Assembly: GCA_021838585.1 (NCBI GenBank)
Contig: JAKCDE010000005.1
Coordinates: 54,529-118,528 of the forward strand
DNA: 64,000 nt
Direction of reading: 5' to 3'
Origin: Nitrospirota bacterium
GTDB taxonomy: Bacteria; Nitrospirota_A; Leptospirillia; Leptospirillales; Leptospirillaceae
Positions 46,621 to 55,690 of the stretch are shown piece by piece; the stretch's first letter is position 1, and each line of letters opens with the position of its first letter. The translations under genes were made by a program, and so were the position numbers. The notes below the pieces were generated by a model that saw only the letters and a list, made by a program, of their open reading frames with translations, ran no database searches and was not told the DNA's origin.

Positions 46621-46936
46621 AGTTCGCCGCGTGGTGCTTCTTGTGGTGCTTTTTCATGTGGTGCTTCATGTGGTGATGCTTCTTGTGGTGCGGATAGCAG
46701 CGGTGATGGCGCTTGTAGTACTTGGTGTGGTGATTGCAGCGATGGTGTCTCCAGTGCCGCTTGTGGTGCATCTTCTTGTGGGCCTTGTGCTTGGCCGGGG
46801 CGGCCGGAGTCGCGGCAGGTGCGGTCGAGGCTGCCGGAGCGGTCGCATCGGCGGCGAAGGACACCGGAGCGGCGACGAGGGAAAAGGAAAAGATGAGTGC
46901 GGCAAGAGAACCGACAACGGATCCCAGTTTTTTCAT
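46619..46936 (-). CDS. Secreted histidine-rich, lysine-rich protein, probable metal binder
   Basis: A 105-residue protein with a clear signal peptide (KKLGSVVGSLAALIFSFSLVAAPVSFA), an Ala/Pro linker, and a 57-residue tail containing 22 His plus many Lys and Arg and two Cys. Such tails bind Ni, Zn, Cu or Co; the lysines could also bind polyanions or buffer protons. ATG 46936 follows AAGGAG. A longer frame upstream lacks a ribosome site. It is a single gene with a shared terminator. No family is assigned. Confidence 0.8.
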   Translation of the reverse strand: MKKLGSVVGSLAALIFSFSLVAAPVSFAADATAPAASTAPAATPAAPAKHKAHKKMHHKRHWRHHRCNHHTKYYKRHHRCYPHHKKHHHMKHHMKKHHKKHHAAN

Positions 46937-47146
46937 CGAAACTCCTTGATAGTGGTGGACAGAGTGACACACGGCTCACACTAAGCTATCAGAGCCCGGC
47001 GGGATTCGCAAGAGGGAGTGTGTCGAGCTCTTGATCTTACGTGTTTTTTGGTCTTCCATGGAATCCATTAACTTTTTTCATGGAGAACCGGCGAAGATGA
47101 GGGAGGCCGGAGGGGCAGAGACGGCTCCTCCGGTATCGGCAAAATC

Positions 47147-47797
47147 TCAGAAATTGAATCCGGCCGTGACCGGAATGTACCAGAGGGCGTTCTGGCTTGA
47201 TGAGGCATGGGCGATGGCGTCGGGGAGGTAGGCGAGTTTCACCTCGACGAAGACCCAGTCGATGTTGACCCCGAGCCCGACGTCTCCATAGGCGGACCAG
47301 GCGTTTGTGGAGCCCTTTCCGGAGAGGGTCGGAGAGGTGTTGTTCGGAAGGCTGAGCTCGTAGGCAGCCCCGGCGTCGACCGCGGCATAGAGGTAGTAGT
47401 CCGGTCCCCCGTAGAGCTTCGCCTCGAACCCGCCGGTCAGGGGTGCCGATTCCATCGATCCGGGGGCCGGGCTTTTCAATTGATAGAAGTTCCCCTGGGC
47501 CATCACCCGGAAGGCGATCACGTCGTTGAACCAGTAGGCGGTCCCGATGCCCGCCCCGTAGCCGTTCTGCATCGTGTTCGCCCATGTCAGGGAGGGCTGG
47601 GCAGAAGAATACACCTGTCCCGTGTTCGGCGAGACGAGGTCGTAGTTTCCGAAGATCATGAGGTCCCAGACGCCCGGACCCGAGGTCACGGCATAGCTTT
47701 TGGCGGGGGAGAGAAGTCCGGCCACCAGGAGAGCCAGGGCAAGGAGCCCCGCCTTCCATCCGGCCAGAACACGGTGGAGGGCCAATCGATTTTTCAT
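47147..47797 (-). CDS. Outer membrane beta-barrel protein
   Basis: A 216-residue protein with a signal peptide (about 1-36, ending SYAVTS), then alternating hydrophobic strands and a C-terminal aromatic residue (VTAGFNF), the usual signal for barrel insertion. Tyr, Gly and Asn/Ser loops fit an 8-strand porin-like or OmpW-like barrel. The specific family is unclear. ATG 47797 follows CAAGGAGAC. A long in-frame extension upstream belongs to the pdxA shadow and is not used. No neighbour points to a function. Confidence 0.75.
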   Translation of the reverse strand: MKNRLALHRVLAGWKAGLLALALLVAGLLSPAKSYAVTSGPGVWDLMIFGNYDLVSPNTGQVYSSAQPSLTWANTMQNGYGAGIGTAYWFNDVIAFRVMAQGNFYQLKSPAPGSMESAPLTGGFEAKLYGGPDYYLYAAVDAGAAYELSLPNNTSPTLSGKGSTNAWSAYGDVGLGVNIDWVFVEVKLAYLPDAIAHASSSQNALWYIPVTAGFNF

Positions 47798-47997
47798 GGT
47801 AGTCTCCTTGGAAAATGTTTTTGGGACACGATAAACAGCTCTAACAATGACACTCATCGGAAAGAATCGAAAAAAGTTTAGCGGGACAGGATTTCGTCTA
47901 TTAAATATTCTTGATTTTTGTAGAAAATAATTTTCGGGGGATCTCCGCGGTCGGGAAACCCGGAAATCCCGGTGAGGAGAGGTCGAAGGTCCCGGCA

Positions 47998-49035
47998 TCA
48001 TTTTCCCGGATGGGCGTGTCGTTCGACGATGGATCGGGCGAGGCGGACCGCCTCGACCAGGCTTCCGGGCTGGGCCAGTCCCTTGCCGACGATGTTGTAG
48101 GCTGTTCCGTGGTCGACCGAGGTCCTGAGGATGGGGAGGCCGATCGTGACGTTGACCGACTTCCCGAATCCCAGAAGCTTCAGGGGAATCAGTCCCTGGT
48201 CGTGGTACTGGGCCACCACGATGGCGTAGTCGCCCCGGGATGCCTTGTGGAAGACGGTATCGGCCGGAAGGGGCCCCTCGACGTCCAGACCCTCGGAGCG
48301 GGCCTCCATGACGGCCGGAAAGATGATCTTCTCCTCCTCGTCCCCGAAGAGGGAGGCTTCCCCGGCATGGGGATTCAGGGCTGCGACGGCGATCTTCGTC
48401 TCGGAGACGCCCAGGAGCCTGAGGGCCTCTCCCGCGAGCCGGATGGTCTCGACCTCCCTTTCGATGGAAAGACGGGCGGGAACCTCCCGGAGCGCGATAT
48501 GGATCGTGACGAGAATCACCCGAAGCGGTCCACCGACGAGCATCATCCCGACACGCGGCGTGTTCGTGAGGGCGGCGATAAGCTCGGTGTGGCCCGGATA
48601 GTTGTATCCGGCCGAGCGGAGGGCGACCTTCGTCAGCGGAGCGGTGGTCATGGCCGCGATCCGCTTTTCCATGGCGAGATCGACCGCCGTTTTCACGCAG
48701 GCATAGGCCCATCGACCCGAAGCCACCGACGGCTGGCCTGGCTGGACCGGTTCGAGTCCGGAGGAATCGTAGGGGGGAAGGACCGAAAGGACAGCGGGAT
48801 CGCCGGGAACCTCGGAGGGGTCGCGGATGGTCTGGACAAGGAGTTCCGGTGCATAGCGCCGGGCCATATCCGTGATCAGTTCGCCGTCTCCGATCACGAG
48901 CTTCCTGAATCCTGAAATATCCTTGTGAGTCCAGCCCTTCACGATGATTTCGGGGCCGATCCCGGCCGGATCCCCCATGGTGATGGCGAAGGGGGCAACG
49001 GGGTTGAAGGGGTTAACGGGGGATGACGCGGTCAT
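47998..49035 (-). CDS. pdxA: 4-hydroxythreonine-4-phosphate dehydrogenase
   Basis: A 345-residue enzyme of the DXP-dependent pyridoxal phosphate pathway. Motifs: ITMGDPAGIGPEI at the N-terminus, PGHTELIAALT, NPHAGEASLFGDEE (metal-binding His) and QYHDQGLIPLKLLGFGKSVNVTIGLP. ATG 49035 follows AGGAGG and overlaps the CDF gene by 23 nt. It is the last gene of the rsmA-to-pdxA operon. Confidence 0.96.
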   Translation of the reverse strand: MTASSPVNPFNPVAPFAITMGDPAGIGPEIIVKGWTHKDISGFRKLVIGDGELITDMARRYAPELLVQTIRDPSEVPGDPAVLSVLPPYDSSGLEPVQPGQPSVASGRWAYACVKTAVDLAMEKRIAAMTTAPLTKVALRSAGYNYPGHTELIAALTNTPRVGMMLVGGPLRVILVTIHIALREVPARLSIEREVETIRLAGEALRLLGVSETKIAVAALNPHAGEASLFGDEEEKIIFPAVMEARSEGLDVEGPLPADTVFHKASRGDYAIVVAQYHDQGLIPLKLLGFGKSVNVTIGLPILRTSVDHGTAYNIVGKGLAQPGSLVEAVRLARSIVERHAHPGK

Positions 49036-49924
49036 GGGAGTCCTCCTGATCGGGTTCGATATGGACGACGACTTCGACCACCGCCGGGAAGTGTTCCCGG
49101 ATGCGCGATTCGATGCGGTGGGCGATTTCGTGGGCGGATAGAACGGTCATGTTGCGGGGAACATGGACGTTCAGATCCATTGTAATACGATTTTTGGATC
49201 CGCGCGCCCGGATGTTGTGGCAGTCAACCACGCCAGGGGTTTCGCGAACAAGGGCGGCGATCTCCTCCGGCGGGAGGGGGGAGTGGTCCGAGAGAACCTG
49301 CGCTCCCTCCCGCAGGAGATGGAATCCGGCCTGACCGATAAGCCCCGCGATCAGGACTCCGATGACCGGATCGGCGGATCCGATTCCCAGGGAAGAGAGG
49401 AAAAGGCCGAGCAGAACGGAGCCGGAGGCCATGAGGTCGGAGCGGATATGCGTGGCGTCGGCGGCGACGATCGCATCGCCCGTCTCTTTCGCCACCCTCT
49501 TTTCACCATAATAGAGCAAGGTCTGAAGGCCGATCGACACGCCCATCACCAGAACGGAGGACAGCCCCACGATGGGGCTCTGGTGGGACCTGAACTGATC
49601 GTAGCTGTGCGAGAGGACTTCGTAGCCGGTAAAGAATAGGATAAGGCCGACCGCGGCCTGCGTCAGGGGTTCGTATTTCGAGTGGCCGTAAGGATGGTCT
49701 GCGTCGGGAGGACGCCGGGCGGCGAAGGAGCCCAGGAGACAGAGGAGGTCGGAAAGGGAGTCGAGAAGGGAGTGGTACCCGTCGGCCAGCATTCCCACCG
49801 AGTGAATGCGGTGCCCCCAGACGATCTTGAGACCCGCCAGGGTCATGTTGATCGCCAGTGCGGTCGAGAGAATCCGGACCGGCGTTCCCAGAAGAGAGCC
49901 TTTGATGGGCGTGGAGGCACTCAC
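49013..49924 (-). CDS. Cation diffusion facilitator (CDF) metal efflux protein
   Basis: A 303-residue transporter with about six helices and a C-terminal cytoplasmic metal-binding domain. The TM2 site GMLADGYHSLLDSLSD and the TM5 site DATHIRSDLMAS keep the DxxxD/HxxxD ligands; HPYGHSKYE is the family loop. It exports Zn, Fe, Co or Mn by proton antiport; specificity is not decidable. GTG 49924 overlaps the uvrA stop (GTGA). Confidence 0.93.
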   Translation of the reverse strand: MSASTPIKGSLLGTPVRILSTALAINMTLAGLKIVWGHRIHSVGMLADGYHSLLDSLSDLLCLLGSFAARRPPDADHPYGHSKYEPLTQAAVGLILFFTGYEVLSHSYDQFRSHQSPIVGLSSVLVMGVSIGLQTLLYYGEKRVAKETGDAIVAADATHIRSDLMASGSVLLGLFLSSLGIGSADPVIGVLIAGLIGQAGFHLLREGAQVLSDHSPLPPEEIAALVRETPGVVDCHNIRARGSKNRITMDLNVHVPRNMTVLSAHEIAHRIESRIREHFPAVVEVVVHIEPDQEDSHDRVIPR

Positions 49925-52791
49925 TTTCTGGCACTCTTCCGGGCCATATGTTCCCGAAGGGCCTGGCCGGTGAAGGAGGCTTCATGCCGCATCACCTCTT
50001 CGGGGGAACCGGTGACGACGAGGCGACCTCCCCGCTCTCCGCCTTCGGGACCGAGATCGATCAGATGGTCGGCGTTGGCGATGATGTCAATGTTGTGCTC
50101 GATGACGACGACGGTGTTGCCGGCGGAGACGAGGGCGTCGAGGGTGTCGAGCAGCTTCTGGATGTCCGCGAAGTGAAGGCCGGTCGTCGGCTCGTCCAGA
50201 ATGTAGAGTGTGTTCCCTGTCGCGCGTCTGGCAAGCTCCCGGGACAGTTTCACCCTCTGGGCCTCTCCCCCGGACAGCGTCGTCGCCGACTGGCCCAGAT
50301 GGATGTATCCCAGCCCGACCTCCCGGAGCGTGTCGAGCTTTCCCGCGATGGAGGGGACGGCCGAGAAGAAGTCGTGGGCGTCGTCGACCGTCATCTCGAG
50401 AATGTCGGCGATCGTCCGTCCGCGATATCGTATCTCAAGGGTCTCGCGATTGTAACGGGCCCCGTGGCAAAGGTCGCACACCACATAGACATCGGGCAGG
50501 AAATGCATTTCGATCTTGATGACTCCGTCCCCCTGGCAGGCTTCGCAGCGCCCTCCCTTCACGTTGAAGCTGAACCGTCCCGGGTCGTATCCCCGGGCCC
50601 GCGATTCCGGCACCTGGGAATAGAGTTCCCGGACGGGGGTGAAGAGCCCGGTGTAGGTGGCGGGATTGGAGCGGGGTGTGCGTCCGATGGGGGACTGATC
50701 GATGTGGACCACCTTGTCGATCCGGTCGACCCCGCGGATTTCCCGGCACTGGCCAGGCCTTTCCCGGCTCCCGTAGAAAAGGCGGGCCAGACGGTTGTAA
50801 AGGACGTCGAGGACGAGGGTGCTTTTGCCGGATCCGGAGACTCCCGTGACGACTGTGAGGAGACCGAGGGGGATGGAGACGTCGATTCCCTTCAGGTTGT
50901 GCTCGGTTGCACCGACAAGGGTCAAAAAGCCCTTCGGCGTCCGGGGAGGGGTTCTCCGGACAATCGACTGGGCCCCCGAGAGATAGGCTCCCGTGATCGA
51001 ACGGGGATTTGCCATGATTTCGGAGGGGGTGCCCTGGGCCAGGATCTCTCCTCCGAGGCGTCCGGCGCCGGGACCCATGTCGATGATGTGGTCGGCCGAC
51101 GAGATCGTCTCCTCGTCATGCTCGACCACCACGACGGAGTTTCCGAGGTCCCGAAGGTGGAACAGCGTGTCGAGAAGCTTCTTGTTGTCCCGGGGATGGA
51201 GTCCGATCGAGGGTTCGTCGAGGATGTAGAGGACACCCGTGAGCCCCGCCCCGATCTGTGTGGCGAGCCGGATCCTCTGGGATTCGCCGCCCGACAACGT
51301 CTGGGCCGAGCGGGAGAGCGTCAGGTAGTCCACCCCCACCTCGGCCAGAAAGGACAGGCGCCCTCGGATCTCCCGAAGGATCTTCCGGGCGATCTGCTCT
51401 TCCTTTTCCGAGAGGGTCAGCCGCTCGAAAAACTGGAGGGCGTCGTGGACGGAAAGAGAGGAGAGGTCGTGGATGTTCACCCCGCCCACCGTCACGGCGA
51501 GGCTTTCCCGCTTGAGGCGGGCCCCCTGGCAGGAGGGACAGGGTTTTTCGGAGAGGACCGACTCAAGCTCGCCCCGCGCCCAGGCCCCGATCTGGGTGCT
51601 CTTGTGAAGGGCTCCCAGGATCGGAACCAGCCCTTCGAAGCCTCCCCGCGTCGATGGTTTTCCCGACAGCTCCGTGCGGGGATGGGCCGCGCTTCCGTGA
51701 AGCACCTCCTCCAGAAAAGCCGGCTCCATCTTGGAAAAGGGCGTCACGGGCTTCACCCCCCGTTCCTCCATGAAGCGCAGGAGGCGGGTCCTGACCGCGG
51801 TGAGATTCCGGCTTTCGAGGATCTTGATGCCCCCTTCCGCGAGCGAGAGGTCGGGGTGGGGGATGAGAAGGGCAGGGTCGACCTCCATGAGAACCCCGAT
51901 CCCCAGACATTCGGGGCAGGCCCCGTAGGGGGAGTTGAAGCTGAAAAGCTTGGGCGAAAGCTCCGGAAGACTGATGTTGCACACCGTGCAGGCCTCGGTT
52001 TCGGAGAGGATCTGGTCCTCGGAGACCCCGGGCTCTCCCGGCTTTTCGGGCAGATGGAGGATCACACGCCCCTGTCCCTCGCGCAGTCCGGTGGCCAGAC
52101 TGTCCGCCAGCCGCTGCGCGTTGTCCGCCCGGACGGAAAGACGGTCGATCACGATCTCGAGGCTGTGGGTCTTCTTCTTGTCAATTTCCGGGATTTCCTC
52201 GAGGTCGTAGATTCGGCCGTCGAGACGGACCCGGGTGAAGCCTTCCCGCGCGATCCGTGCGATCTCCTTTCTGGCCTCCCCCTTTCGTCCCGAGACGGTG
52301 GGGGCCAGGATCATGAATCGGGTTCCCGAGGGAAGGGACAGGATCTGGTCGACCATCTGGGAGATGGTCTGGGCCGTGACGGGACGGCCGCAGACAGGAC
52401 AGTGCGGATGGCCGGTCCGGGCAAAGAGGAGTCTCAGATAGTCGTGGATCTCCGTCACGGTGCCCACCGTGGAGCGGGGGTTCCGTGATGTGACCTTCTG
52501 GTCGATGGCGATCGCCGGCGACAGTCCCTCGATGGAGTCGACGTCGGGCTTGTCCATCATCTCCAGAAACTGGCGGACATAGGCGGACAGGGATTCGACG
52601 TAGCGACGCTGGCCTTCGGCGTAGAGCGTGTCGAATGCGAGCGAGCTCTTTCCCGAGCCGGACAGTCCCGTGATGACCACGAGACGGTTTCTGGGAATTT
52701 CGAGGTCGAAGTTCTTGAGATTGTGCTGCCGGACTCCCTTGAGGGAGATGACCTCCAGGGAGGATTGGGGGGAGCGTTTGGACAGGGGCAT
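49921..52791 (-). CDS. uvrA: UvrABC excinuclease subunit A
   Basis: A 956-residue nucleotide-excision repair ATPase that locates DNA lesions with UvrB. It has two ABC modules with Walker A ITGLSGSGKSSLAFDT and VTGVSGSGKSTLVLDV, signature LSGGESQRIRLATQIG and LSGGEAQRVKLSREL, and zinc modules including CEACQGDGVIKIEMHFLPDV...CDLCHGARYN. Normal length. The ATG overlaps the lolA stop by 1 nt (TGATG). Confidence 0.98.
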   Translation of the reverse strand: MPLSKRSPQSSLEVISLKGVRQHNLKNFDLEIPRNRLVVITGLSGSGKSSLAFDTLYAEGQRRYVESLSAYVRQFLEMMDKPDVDSIEGLSPAIAIDQKVTSRNPRSTVGTVTEIHDYLRLLFARTGHPHCPVCGRPVTAQTISQMVDQILSLPSGTRFMILAPTVSGRKGEARKEIARIAREGFTRVRLDGRIYDLEEIPEIDKKKTHSLEIVIDRLSVRADNAQRLADSLATGLREGQGRVILHLPEKPGEPGVSEDQILSETEACTVCNISLPELSPKLFSFNSPYGACPECLGIGVLMEVDPALLIPHPDLSLAEGGIKILESRNLTAVRTRLLRFMEERGVKPVTPFSKMEPAFLEEVLHGSAAHPRTELSGKPSTRGGFEGLVPILGALHKSTQIGAWARGELESVLSEKPCPSCQGARLKRESLAVTVGGVNIHDLSSLSVHDALQFFERLTLSEKEEQIARKILREIRGRLSFLAEVGVDYLTLSRSAQTLSGGESQRIRLATQIGAGLTGVLYILDEPSIGLHPRDNKKLLDTLFHLRDLGNSVVVVEHDEETISSADHIIDMGPGAGRLGGEILAQGTPSEIMANPRSITGAYLSGAQSIVRRTPPRTPKGFLTLVGATEHNLKGIDVSIPLGLLTVVTGVSGSGKSTLVLDVLYNRLARLFYGSRERPGQCREIRGVDRIDKVVHIDQSPIGRTPRSNPATYTGLFTPVRELYSQVPESRARGYDPGRFSFNVKGGRCEACQGDGVIKIEMHFLPDVYVVCDLCHGARYNRETLEIRYRGRTIADILEMTVDDAHDFFSAVPSIAGKLDTLREVGLGYIHLGQSATTLSGGEAQRVKLSRELARRATGNTLYILDEPTTGLHFADIQKLLDTLDALVSAGNTVVVIEHNIDIIANADHLIDLGPEGGERGGRLVVTGSPEEVMRHEASFTGQALREHMARKSARK

Positions 52792-53510
52792 CAGAAGGCC
52801 CCCGGGACTTCCGCCGCCGTCGTTCCCTCCGGGACGGTGACGCTAAGATCGCGCGCGGGGACGCGGGAGAGCACTCTGAACTTCCGGAGCCGGATCCCGA
52901 GGTGGGTTCCGTTCTGCTCCATGAAGAGAAGATCGGTCAGGATGCCTTTCCCTTTCAGGAGCGTCAGCCGGGCCTGTGCGAGGTGGGGATCGGGATGGCG
53001 GGGGATGAGGACGATGGAGATCCTGTCCCCTTTTTTTTCGGATCCGGTCCCTTCGGGACGGACGAAAAACCACTTCGATATCTCGGGAATGGAGGCCAGA
53101 AGGATGGCGGGAGTCTCGGGGATCCGGTGCTTGCGGATCGTCTTGAGGAGAACCTGCCGGTTCTGGGGAACATAGAGGGCCATCCGGTTTCCGTCGAGCT
53201 TGAGCCACTGTCCGGCGGGGGACGAATAGTGGAGGACCATCAGCCCCGGGGACCGGTAGACGAGAACACCCTCAGACCGGGTTCCGGAGGTGCCGGGAGC
53301 TCCGAGCGTCTGGACGAAATCGCTTGCGAATCCGGCTCCTGACTTGACATTCTTGATCAGGAGGCCGAGCTCCTCCTGTCCTGGCTGGTCCGGGGCTCCC
53401 AGGACCCTGTCGGGAGAAGCCAGGAAGAACACAAACAGGGCGGAGGCGAGAAGGATCAAACGCTCTCCGGGCAACCGGATTGTCCGCAAGTAAAGTCCCG
53501 GATCAGTCAT
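52791..53510 (-). CDS. lolA: LolA-like outer-membrane lipoprotein carrier protein
   Basis: A 239-residue periplasmic protein with an N-terminal signal (about residues 17-38) and a LolA fold pattern: ASDFVQTLG...EGVLVYRSPGLMVLHYSSPAGQWLKLDGNRMALYVPQNRQV, similar to the family's F.Q......G......P....W.Y..P..Q....DG..lw.Y.P....V. It would ferry lipoproteins from LolCDE to the outer membrane. It follows ftsK (8-nt overlap), the same ftsK-lolA order seen in E. coli. Confidence 0.85.
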   Translation of the reverse strand: MTDPGLYLRTIRLPGERLILLASALFVFFLASPDRVLGAPDQPGQEELGLLIKNVKSGAGFASDFVQTLGAPGTSGTRSEGVLVYRSPGLMVLHYSSPAGQWLKLDGNRMALYVPQNRQVLLKTIRKHRIPETPAILLASIPEISKWFFVRPEGTGSEKKGDRISIVLIPRHPDPHLAQARLTLLKGKGILTDLLFMEQNGTHLGIRLRKFRVLSRVPARDLSVTVPEGTTAAEVPGAF

Positions 53511-55689
53511 GGCGGTCGAATCCTTTCAATAGGGGGCGGGGCCGGCTGGTCCCGTCGGATGGGCCGATCACGCCTTCCGACTCCATGCGGTCGATCAGGC
53601 GGGCCGCCCGGTTGTAACCGATGCGAAGATGGCGCTGGATCAGCGACGTCGAGGCTTTTTTCTGCCGGACCACCACCGACAGCGCCTCCTGGTAGAGTCC
53701 CTCCTCCTCGGGATCGTTCTCCCCCGAGCCCAGAGGGTCGGCCTCGTTCTCCTTCCCGGCGCCTCCCGACAGGATCAGGGATTCCTCCGGGAGCGGAGGG
53801 GGGGCAGGCATGCGTCTCCAGAATTCGACGATCCGGTGGACTTCGTCTTCGGAGATGTAGGATCCGTGGAGCCTTCGGACGACGTCGGAGCCGGGAGGCT
53901 TGATCAGCATGTCTCCGGCTCCCAGCAGGAACTCGGCCCCGCCGGTGTCGAGAATGACCCGGGAATCGATTTGGCTCGAGACCTGGAAGGCGATTTTCGT
54001 GGGGATGTTGGTCTTGATGAGTCCGGTCACAACCTGGGCGGAAGGGCGCTGGGTGGCCAGGACGAGATGGATTCCGGCGGCCCGGGCCATCTGGGCGAGG
54101 CGGATGATCGGAGGCTCGACCTCCTTTTTTTGGGACAGCATCAGATCGGCCAGCTCGTCGATCACCACGACGATGTAGGGGAAGGCCTTTTCGGGAGGGA
54201 CGGCCTTTCGGAACTCGGCGATGTTCTTGACCCCCTCGTCCTTCATGAGATCGTATCTCCGGAGCATCTCCCCGACCAGGGCGCGGAGACGGACCACCGC
54301 GAGCCCCGGTTCGGTGACGACGGGACCGAGGAGGTGGGGGATCCCCTCGTAGGGGGCCATCTCGAGACGCTTGGGATCGATCATCAGAAGCCGGACATCT
54401 TCGGGGCCGTTTTTCATGAGGAGACTGGCGATGAGCCCGTTCAGACAGACCGACTTCCCCGTTCCCGTCGCTCCGGCGACGAGCAGGTGGGGCATCCGGG
54501 CGAGGTCCGAGGCGTAGGGCTCTCCGGCCACTGTTTTTCCGATCGCCAGGGCGAGGGGGGATGGAATGGCCCGATAGGAAAGGCTCTCGTAGATCTCCCG
54601 GAATGAGACCGGCGCGCGCCGGGGATTGGGAACCTCGATTCCGATGGTGGACTTGTCCGGCACGGGAACCTGGATTCGGACCTGTGGAACCTTGAGGGTC
54701 AGGGCCAGCTCGCTCGCGAGCCCCGTGACACGGTTGACCTTGAGGCCCGGAGAAGGCGCGAATTCGAAGAGGGTGATGACAGGACCCGTCTGGGCCCCGG
54801 CCATCCGGCCCGAGACCTGATAGATGCGGAAGAACTCGGCGAGCGTTTTCTGGGTCTCCCCGATGAAGGCGTCGGTGTCCGGAGTCTCCGAAGTCGGGGC
54901 GTCGAGCAGGGAGGTCGGCGGTGTCCGGGAATCGGGGGGAATCTCCAGGATGACCGGAGATTTTTTCGGCGCCGGCGTGTGGGATGGGCGGGGAACGACC
55001 GCAGAGGGTTCGCCAAAAGGTTCCGGAAGGTCGGGTACGGTGGGGATCGGTTTCCGCTCCGGTGCCGTCGGTTCCGGGAGATTCGGGGAAGAGATTTCCT
55101 CCCTTCTCCTTCTGGCGAACAGGGTGCGGCCCCACTCGGGAAGATCCCGGAGATTGATGAATCTCCGGAGAGGAAGGTCGGATAGAAGGAGCAGGAATCC
55201 GCCCAGGGTGAGCGCTCCGAAAAGGAGTAGGACTCCGGGCCTGTTCAGGAGCGGCAGGAGCTCCCGGAGAAGTGCCGTCCCGAGCAGTCCTCCCGGAGGA
55301 TAGGGGGCCGGAAGGGGCCGGGTCCTGATGGCGGCGAGAAGCGGAGAGAGACCGGCCAGCAAAAAGGAACTCCCGGCCAGGGTGGCGAAGGAAGACTTGC
55401 GCCCCGCCAGCCGCGAGCCCGTGTGCAGAAACAGGAAAATGGGCAGAACGATGGCGGGAAGTCCCATGAAGGAATAGAGAAAGTCGGCCACGGTTGCCCC
55501 GGCCAGTCCAAACATGTTGGCGGCCATGGGTTCGGTCGACCCCGTGAAAAGGGAGGGGTCGTCCGGATGAAGGGTGACGAGGGCGCCGCCGACAAAAAGC
55601 GCCAGCGCTCCTTCGAAAAGGGAAATGGCAAGCCTCGCTGTCCTGTATGGAGGACGGGGCTCCCGGGAGGAAGATTCCGGACCGCTCAC
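53503..55689 (-). CDS. ftsK: DNA translocase FtsK
   Basis: A 728-residue septal DNA pump. The N-terminal ~190 residues hold four or five membrane helices; a Pro-rich linker of ~110 residues follows. The RecA-like motor has Walker A LVAGATGTGKSVCLN, Walker B (VVVIDELADLM) and the LATQRPSAQVVTGLIKTNIPTKIAFQV stretch. The C-terminal gamma winged helix (VVVRQKKASTSLIQRHLRIGYNRAARLIDRMESEGVIGP) recognises KOPS sites. GTG 55689 begins 1 nt after the rnj stop. Confidence 0.97.
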   Translation of the reverse strand: MSGPESSSREPRPPYRTARLAISLFEGALALFVGGALVTLHPDDPSLFTGSTEPMAANMFGLAGATVADFLYSFMGLPAIVLPIFLFLHTGSRLAGRKSSFATLAGSSFLLAGLSPLLAAIRTRPLPAPYPPGGLLGTALLRELLPLLNRPGVLLLFGALTLGGFLLLLSDLPLRRFINLRDLPEWGRTLFARRRREEISSPNLPEPTAPERKPIPTVPDLPEPFGEPSAVVPRPSHTPAPKKSPVILEIPPDSRTPPTSLLDAPTSETPDTDAFIGETQKTLAEFFRIYQVSGRMAGAQTGPVITLFEFAPSPGLKVNRVTGLASELALTLKVPQVRIQVPVPDKSTIGIEVPNPRRAPVSFREIYESLSYRAIPSPLALAIGKTVAGEPYASDLARMPHLLVAGATGTGKSVCLNGLIASLLMKNGPEDVRLLMIDPKRLEMAPYEGIPHLLGPVVTEPGLAVVRLRALVGEMLRRYDLMKDEGVKNIAEFRKAVPPEKAFPYIVVVIDELADLMLSQKKEVEPPIIRLAQMARAAGIHLVLATQRPSAQVVTGLIKTNIPTKIAFQVSSQIDSRVILDTGGAEFLLGAGDMLIKPPGSDVVRRLHGSYISEDEVHRIVEFWRRMPAPPPLPEESLILSGGAGKENEADPLGSGENDPEEEGLYQEALSVVVRQKKASTSLIQRHLRIGYNRAARLIDRMESEGVIGPSDGTSRPRPLLKGFDRHD

Positions 55690-55690
55690 G

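Noticed and set aside
49948..52488. 846-codon plus-strand open frame opposite uvrA
   Set aside because: It is the antisense shadow of uvrA; the composition is low-complexity and no family is recognised.
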